From positions 1 to 11,043 of the forward strand of contig CAIWVT010000407.1 of the NCBI GenBank assembly GCA_903916135.1: a stretch of 11,043 nucleotides of DNA, given 5' to 3'. Below are positions 6,832 through 11,043 of the stretch, in pieces. Positions within the stretch are counted from its first letter, which is position 1; each line of letters opens with the position of its first letter. Source of the DNA: an uncultured bacterium. GTDB lineage: Bacteria; Bacteroidota; Bacteroidia; Bacteroidales; CAIWKO01. Under the pieces are notes generated by a model, which was not told the origin of the DNA, did not search any database, and worked only from the letters and a program-made list of their open reading frames with translations. The translations under genes and the position numbers were made by a program.

Positions 6832-9555
6832 TTATTCCTTTATAAATTTCTGTATCGCATTGCCATGTTCGGTGTTAACTTTGATGATATAAACTCCGCT
6901 GGCATAGTTTGAAATGTCAATGCTCAGGGTAGCTTCGTTTTGCTTTGTGTTGAACACCACTTGTCCTAAAGAATTCAGTATCTCAATTTCAGCACTGGTA
7001 AAAGCCGGATTCAAAATCGAAACTGTGAATAAACCTGTATTCGGATTGGGATATATTTGTATGTGTTCACCACCTGCATATTCGTTGATGCCCGTCATAT
7101 AAATACTTGGAATGTTCGAGATAGGGGAAGTGCTGCTTTTTGAAGGGTTACAGACAGTAGGTCTGACAGCTTCTACCATATAATAATTCACCCCAGAAGG
7201 AGGAATCAAATCGGTGTAGGAAGTAACATTGCTTGAAACGGAATTTATCAAAGTGAGATTCGAGTAGCTGGAGCCACGATAGATGTTATACGTATAGAAG
7301 GTGAATCCTTCATAATCGTTCCATAACAAATTAATTACACTGCCCATGTCGGCAACAACCAAATGTATGCTTTGGTGATAATTGCTTAATTGGGATGTGA
7401 AACTACAGTTATCATTAAGGGAAAGACGATATCTATAGGGCTGTTGCAAAGGATTGGCTACTGTATCAATAAAAGTGCTGAAACTGGCATACGTTTGCGA
7501 GCCAATTAAATTGTACGTTCCTGCAATGTTCGATTCGCGATAAATATTATAAGCGGCTATACCTGCTGTCAAAGGCTTTTCCCAAATCACTATATTACGG
7601 TCTGAGGCGGTATCAAAACTTACCATACATATATCCGGAGCCGGGAATGTTCCTGTTATAATTGTAGCACAATGAGTAGCTACACAATTATTAGCATCCG
7701 TGGCTGTGATGCAATAGTTACCCGCCGGAACATTGCTAAGCGTAAGTGTTGTTTGTGGAGGTGTGGTATTCCATGCATAAGTGATAGGGGCTGTGCCTCC
7801 TGTAGCAGAAATAGTGATGGAGCCATTGTTCATGCCACAATTGGCAACACTTATATTTGAAGTGCTTAGGGTAGGTCCGGGGATATTGGTTACGGTAGCT
7901 ATTTTGATGATAGTACAGTTCAGGACATTATCTGTAACACTCACTGAATAGTTTCCTGCACTTAGATTGCTCGCCACTTGACCATATTGAAGAGGTGTTG
8001 TTCCCCAAACATAGGAATAATTACCCGAACCACCACTGGCTACAACCGTTGCCATACCATTGGGCAAACCACAGGTAGCATTTGTTGTTAAAGGAATGGC
8101 ATTCGCAACATTGATGGTCACATTATCTGTTGCAGAACAACCAAGAGCATCCGTAACAGTTACATTATACGTTGTTGTTATGGTAGGACTTGCTGTAGGA
8201 TTTGCACAATTTGAGCAACTCAAATTCGTTGTTGGATACCATCCATAATGGGTTCCACCTGTGGCATGCATTATGGTGGTTGAGCCGTTGCATATAGTGT
8301 CATTTGGTCCCGCATAGGCAATAGGCAAAGGATTAAATGTACATGTTATGGTGTCAAGGGCTGTTGCAGCGCATTGAATATTGGTCGCCGTAACATAGTA
8401 AGTGCCCGACGAACTGATGCTGATAGTTTGTGTGGTGGCACCTGTTGACCAATGATAGGTGTCGAAGGCAATTCCTGCATCCAACGTAAATGGTCCATAA
8501 TTGCAGAAAGCAGTGTCATGTCCTAAATTTAACGAATGTGAAGGATTTATAATGATTTTTATGGAATCATTATACACACAATTGCCTGTGTCTGATGTAT
8601 GAACTGTGTAAAGGTCAGAATGATTAATCGTAATATATGAACTACTCGCTCCCGTATTCCAAGAATAATTTGCAAAACCATTGCCGGCATTTAACACCAA
8701 ATAGGCAGACCCGCAAATGGTTGTATCGTTCCCCAAATCAAGATTCAAATAGGGTTGGGTGAGAGTTACATTGACAGAATCCGTGGAGGGAATGCTGTTT
8801 ACAGTTGCTGTAACATAATACGTGCCCGAAGAAGTTACCGTGGTGCTTTGTGTGTTAGCCCCGGTTGACCAATGATAGGTATCATACCCGGGATTAGCAG
8901 TAAGAGCAGCCGGATTGGCACAAATGGATTCATCATGATTTGTTATTACAGTGGAAGAGAAATTTGAAAGGTTATCCATCAAAAGATATTGACCATCGGT
9001 GCAAGCAGGAATTGGTGTGCTGATTAGAAATAAAATATGATCCCAATTGGATGTAGGCACAAAGGATACGCCATACGAGAGCCAAATAGTGTTTGAAATG
9101 GTAGGCGATGTCCACAATAATTGTGCTTGGTCACAGGCTGAATTTCCATTTGACATGCCTCCCCACACTTGAAGCTGGGCACAATAAGGTGGCAAAATAA
9201 TACCAGCCCCCGCAGTAAAAGAAGCAGGCACAGCTAAATCAACAAAGAAATGATACGTCAAGCCCGCATTCATTGGAGTATTTAAAGTTTGCCCGGCACC
9301 TTCTTGCCAACCTGTACTTGGTTGATAGACCAGTCCAACATAAGAGTTGCCATCTGATGGCGTCAAATTGATTCCCCAAGAGCCAGGTTGTGTGTCAGGG
9401 GTTACACCGGGCATGCAAATACTCCAGCCGGTTGGTAACACATGAGGTTGAGGAGTACCTTCAAAAGAAGGGTTTTGAAATTGTACTACTTGGGCAGTAA
9501 TACTATTGATGGCTATCATCAATATGACTGTAAAAATGTAAATACTTTTTTTCAT
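6832..9555 (-). CDS. T9SS-exported multidomain surface protein (upstream tandem copy)
   Basis: A 907-residue paralogue of the next gene downstream, with the same architecture: signal peptide 1-22; jelly-roll-like domain about 23-197; Ig-like repeats about 204-266, 270-337 and 341-406; a PKD-like domain about 412-483; SprB-type repeats about 490-556 and 566-633; fibronectin III-like domains about 641-729 and 731-817; and a sorting domain 829-907. In the last 79 residues only four differ from the paralogue (75 of 79 identical), and two of the first 22 differ. The SprB and PKD region is far less alike, with many changes in loop residues. Export through Sec and then T9SS is expected. Cysteine pairs in the Ig-like repeats (for example DTTIC with TGNC) suggest disulfides in the mature protein. 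A perfect promoter lies upstream, and the gene is divergent from the membrane protein gene at 9783. Binding target unknown. Confidence 0.9.
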   Translation of the reverse strand: MKKSIYIFTVILMIAINSITAQVVQFQNPSFEGTPQPHVLPTGWSICMPGVTPDTQPGSWGINLTPSDGNSYVGLVYQPSTGWQEGAGQTLNTPMNAGLTYHFFVDLAVPASFTAGAGIILPPYCAQLQVWGGMSNGNSACDQAQLLWTSPTISNTIWLSYGVSFVPTSNWDHILFLISTPIPACTDGQYLLMDNLSNFSSTVITNHDESICANPAALTANPGYDTYHWSTGANTQSTTVTSSGTYYVTATVNSIPSTDSVNVTLTQPYLNLDLGNDTTICGSAYLVLNAGNGFANYSWNTGASSSYITINHSDLYTVHTSDTGNCVYNDSIKIIINPSHSLNLGHDTAFCNYGPFTLDAGIAFDTYHWSTGATTQTISISSSGTYYVTATNIQCAATALDTITCTFNPLPIAYAGPNDTICNGSTTIMHATGGTHYGWYPTTNLSCSNCANPTASPTITTTYNVTVTDALGCSATDNVTINVANAIPLTTNATCGLPNGMATVVASGGSGNYSYVWGTTPLQYGQVASNLSAGNYSVSVTDNVLNCTIIKIATVTNIPGPTLSTSNISVANCGMNNGSITISATGGTAPITYAWNTTPPQTTLTLSNVPAGNYCITATDANNCVATHCATIITGTFPAPDICMVSFDTASDRNIVIWEKPLTAGIAAYNIYRESNIAGTYNLIGSQTYASFSTFIDTVANPLQQPYRYRLSLNDNCSFTSQLSNYHQSIHLVVADMGSVINLLWNDYEGFTFYTYNIYRGSSYSNLTLINSVSSNVTSYTDLIPPSGVNYYMVEAVRPTVCNPSKSSTSPISNIPSIYMTGINEYAGGEHIQIYPNPNTGLFTVSILNPAFTSAEIEILNSLGQVVFNTKQNEATLSIDISNYASGVYIIKVNTEHGNAIQKFIKE

Positions 9556-9601
9556 GATACAAGTTTTTATGAACGAAGAAATACGGAACAGAAATGGAGA
9601 A

Positions 9602-9632
9602 CAAAGGTATGAAAATAATTTGGATAAATCAA
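9602..9632 (-). promoter_or_regulatory. Promoter of the upstream surface-protein copy
   Basis: On the minus strand, TTG (9632-9630), a 20-base spacer and TACCTTTG (9609-9602) match the Bacteroidota sigma-ABfr consensus fully. The start of transcription would fall near 9595, giving a leader of about 40 bases whose last 21 bases are identical to those of the paralogue. Confidence 0.8.
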
Positions 9633-9672
9633 TAACTATTTTAATAAATATGCAAATAAATAAAAATAATGA

Positions 9673-9702
9673 TTGCTATTCGATAAGAAATGCGTATTTT
9701 TA
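9673..9702 (+). promoter_or_regulatory. Likely promoter of the membrane protein gene
   Basis: TTG (9673-9675), a 19-base spacer and TATTTTTA (9695-9702) match the Bacteroidota pattern with one mismatch in the -7 box. The leader would be about 75 bases. It lies about 40 bases from the divergent promoter at 9602-9632, so one regulator could reach both. Confidence 0.55.
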
Positions 9703-9782
9703 CGGTCAAATTTAAAGAAAAGGTTTTGGAGGGTAAAACATCAAACAAATAAAAAGCGTAGTAAACTTAAAATTTTTGAATT

Positions 9783-10532
9783 ATGGAAGTACATCATCAT
9801 CCCGACATCAGAAGAAAAGACCTTAAAGAATATATCTTAGAAGGCTTAATGATTTTTATGGCAGTTACTCTTGGTTTTTTTGGAGAAAACCTACGAGAGG
9901 ACCTTATGGAACATTCGAAAGAGAAAGAGTATATTGTTTCAATGATTGAAGATGCAGAAACCGACATCGTCAGTTTTAATAAGAATATTGACATGAACAA
10001 GTTACGTGTTTTGAAGCTTGATACTATCTCCACGCTTTGCTTTAATTACGAAAATACTGCAAAGAATGACCCTGCCATGTATGATGTGGTTCGATATTGT
10101 ATCAAATATCCCGATTTTGCCATCCCTGTGGAACGCACTATGTTTCAATTGAAGAATGCAGGTGGGATGCGCTTGATTCAAAATAAGAATGCCATTGACA
10201 GCATCATTTATTATGATGAAATGGTAAAGAAATTAGTGAACCAACAGGATTACTATGAACTGCATCTTCGTGTGCTGCTGGATGCCACAGAGCAATTATT
10301 CAATTTGAAATACTTCCCATTAAATCATAAAACATTACGATGGGAAGCTGATGTTAAAGGCTTAGCATCTGCCAAACTCATGGACCACAATACGAATGAC
10401 ATTATCTCATTTGGAAATAAAGCGAAGATTTTTCAAGGTATTTTGATTTTCTATTTGGTACGTTTGGAGGAAGCGAAAAAACATGCTACCAATCTTATTG
10501 GAACTTTGAAAGGGGAATACGATATAAAATAG
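9783..10532 (+). CDS. Membrane-anchored protein of unknown function
   Basis: A 249-residue protein with a histidine-rich start (MEVHHHP), a basic stretch (RRKDLKEY, 10-17) and a single membrane segment at about 18-34 (the GLMIFMAVTLGFF core). An acidic/basic helical stretch (about 35-62) and a mostly helical remainder follow. I recognise the N-terminal pattern (MEVHHHP, basic linker, one helix ending GFFGEN or GFLAE) as a recurrent Bacteroidota hypothetical-protein family, but know no function for it. The basic residues before the helix suggest the N-terminus faces the cytoplasm and the rest the periplasm; this is inferred. There is no catalytic motif. There is no Shine-Dalgarno; a GGAGGG near 9728 is too far away to serve this start. 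The gene stands alone, divergent from the surface-protein pair. Confidence 0.75.
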   Translation: MEVHHHPDIRRKDLKEYILEGLMIFMAVTLGFFGENLREDLMEHSKEKEYIVSMIEDAETDIVSFNKNIDMNKLRVLKLDTISTLCFNYENTAKNDPAMYDVVRYCIKYPDFAIPVERTMFQLKNAGGMRLIQNKNAIDSIIYYDEMVKKLVNQQDYYELHLRVLLDATEQLFNLKYFPLNHKTLRWEADVKGLASAKLMDHNTNDIISFGNKAKIFQGILIFYLVRLEEAKKHATNLIGTLKGEYDIK

Positions 10533-10788
10533 TTTTCGAGATGCTGCGCATTTTTAAATGGCAAATTTCAAAAGGTATTAGGTTTAAATGTATTGTGCTC
10601 TAATACCAAATTGATTTTGGATTAACATATAGTAGGTAATGGTATAAAACATTTTCGCAAAAGCAGTGAAACCATAGCATTTTCATCATATCCAACCACA
10701 TTCTCTATTATCAATTAGCGTATAAAAAACAAACCATTCACTATTCCTTGTAATTATAAAGCTTGATATTGTATCTGGATACGACAAC
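10533..10788. other. Intergenic region between the membrane protein gene and the 21 bp array
   Basis: No supported gene. It holds a weak terminator-like hairpin right after the stop (10541-10551, ATGC-TGC-GCAT then T's; a longer stem needs G-U pairs), an 8 bp inverted repeat (10574-10607) and palindromic element copy C. The rest, about 10646-10788, is AT-rich with nothing I can name. Confidence 0.55.
10603..10645 (+). repeat. Interspersed palindromic element, copy C
   Basis: This 43 bp copy has ATACCA at 10603-10608 and TGGTAT at 10640-10645, with the inner hairpin CCAAA-TTGAT-TTTGG at 10606-10620. It is the most diverged of the three copies (GGATTAACATATAG in place of GGACTAAAACTTGG), yet the inner stem still pairs. 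It lies about 70 bp after the membrane protein gene. Confidence 0.65.
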
Positions 10789-11043
10789 TTAGTCAAGTGA
10801 TCGATTCACTTGCTTAAGTGATCGAATCAATTAGTCAAGTGATCGAATCAATTAGTCAAGTGATCGAATCAATTAGTCAAGTGATCGAATCAATTAGTCA
10901 AGTAATCGATTCAATTAGTCAAGTAATCGATTCAATTACTCAAGTGATCGAATCAATTAGTCAAGTGATCGAATCAATTAGTCAAGTGATCGAATCAATT
11001 AGTCAAGTGATCGAATCAATTAGTCAAGTGATCGAATCAATTA
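10789..11043. repeat. Tandem array of a 21 bp unit, at least 12 copies, cut by the window end
   Basis: Twelve complete 21 bp units run from 10789 to 11040 without any spacer, and a thirteenth begins at 11041. The consensus reads TTAGTCAAGT then GATCGAATCAA. Units 3, 4, 5, 9, 10, 11 and 12 are identical. Unit 1 ends GATCGATTCAC, unit 2 begins TTGCTTAAGT, units 6 and 7 share the variant GTAATCGATTC, and unit 8 begins TTACTCAAGT. Each consensus unit has the near-palindrome TGAT-CGA-ATCA. The plus-strand frame beginning AGT is open from 10818 to the window end and would read SQVIESI per unit. All minus-strand frames are closed. There is no ATG or leader, so I call it a DNA repeat rather than a gene. 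Confidence 0.95.

Larger units (their letters stand above)
3962..9650 (-). repeat. Tandem direct duplication of a gene of about 2.8 kb with its promoter
   Basis: Two collinear copies, roughly 3964-6783 and 6832-9650, lie head to tail. Similarity begins in the stop-codon region (TTATTCCTTTATAAA is shared at both gene ends), runs through the whole reading frame and continues past the start codon through the leader, -7 and -33 boxes. It fades about 90 bases upstream of each start. The first 21 leader bases next to each ATG are identical. Conservation is uneven: signal peptide, N-terminal domain and C-terminal sorting domain are nearly the same, while the central repeats have drifted. Confidence 0.85.

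Noticed and set aside
4046..7102. Matching 62-codon plus-strand frames at 4046-4234 and 6914-7102, apparently conserved between two loci
   Set aside because: They are antisense to the nearly identical sorting domains of the two paralogues, so their likeness is inherited from the sense strand.
9726..9732. GGAGGG as a Shine-Dalgarno site
   Set aside because: It is over 50 bases from the start at 9783, no closer ATG follows it, and the other genes here do not use such sites.
10789..11043. CRISPR array
   Set aside because: The 21 bp units are directly contiguous with no unique spacers, and no cas gene is in the window.

Overview
The window looks like chromosome of a low-GC member of the Bacteroidota. 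Three signs point there: two large secreted proteins end in a type IX secretion system (T9SS) type A sorting domain, good promoter matches follow the Bacteroidota pattern TTG-N19-20-TAnnTTTG, and starts lack Shine-Dalgarno sequences. No rRNA, marker or housekeeping gene is present, so I cannot place it below phylum; a Chitinophagales- or Sphingobacteriales-like organism is a guess.

Layout. Bases 1-380 hold no gene but carry a small GC-rich hairpin and the first copy (A) of a 42-43 bp palindromic element. At 381-3191 (+) is an exported M16 (pitrilysin/insulinase-type) zinc peptidase, closed by a strong, probably bidirectional terminator at 3223-3259. Copy B of the element (3333-3374) follows and runs into the stop codon of the next gene. 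On the minus strand, 3880-3374, lies a two-gene unit encoding a DUF4160 protein and a DUF2442 protein 6 bp apart, a pairing that resembles a toxin-antitoxin or other small two-protein module. From 9555 down to 3964 (-) two paralogous proteins of about 907 residues lie in tandem. Each has a signal peptide, a jelly-roll-like N-terminal domain, Ig/PKD-like and SprB-type repeats, two fibronectin III-like domains and a T9SS sorting domain. The duplication includes the promoter and leader, so each copy has its own start site. At 9783-10532 (+), divergent from them, is a membrane-anchored protein of unknown function. Copy C of the element (10603-10645) and a perfect tandem array of a 21 bp unit (10789 to the window end, at least 12 copies) finish the window.

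The protein-coding content is mostly cell-envelope: an exported peptidase, two T9SS-exported multi-domain surface or secreted proteins that are probably adhesins, and one inner-membrane protein. Nothing in the sequence ties them into one pathway. The less ordinary material is non-coding: the three-copy palindromic element placed at gene borders, and the 21 bp array, whose period equals two DNA helical turns and also seven codons (one plus-strand frame is open). I see no clear evidence of a complete new multi-gene system; the array and the element are the best leads.
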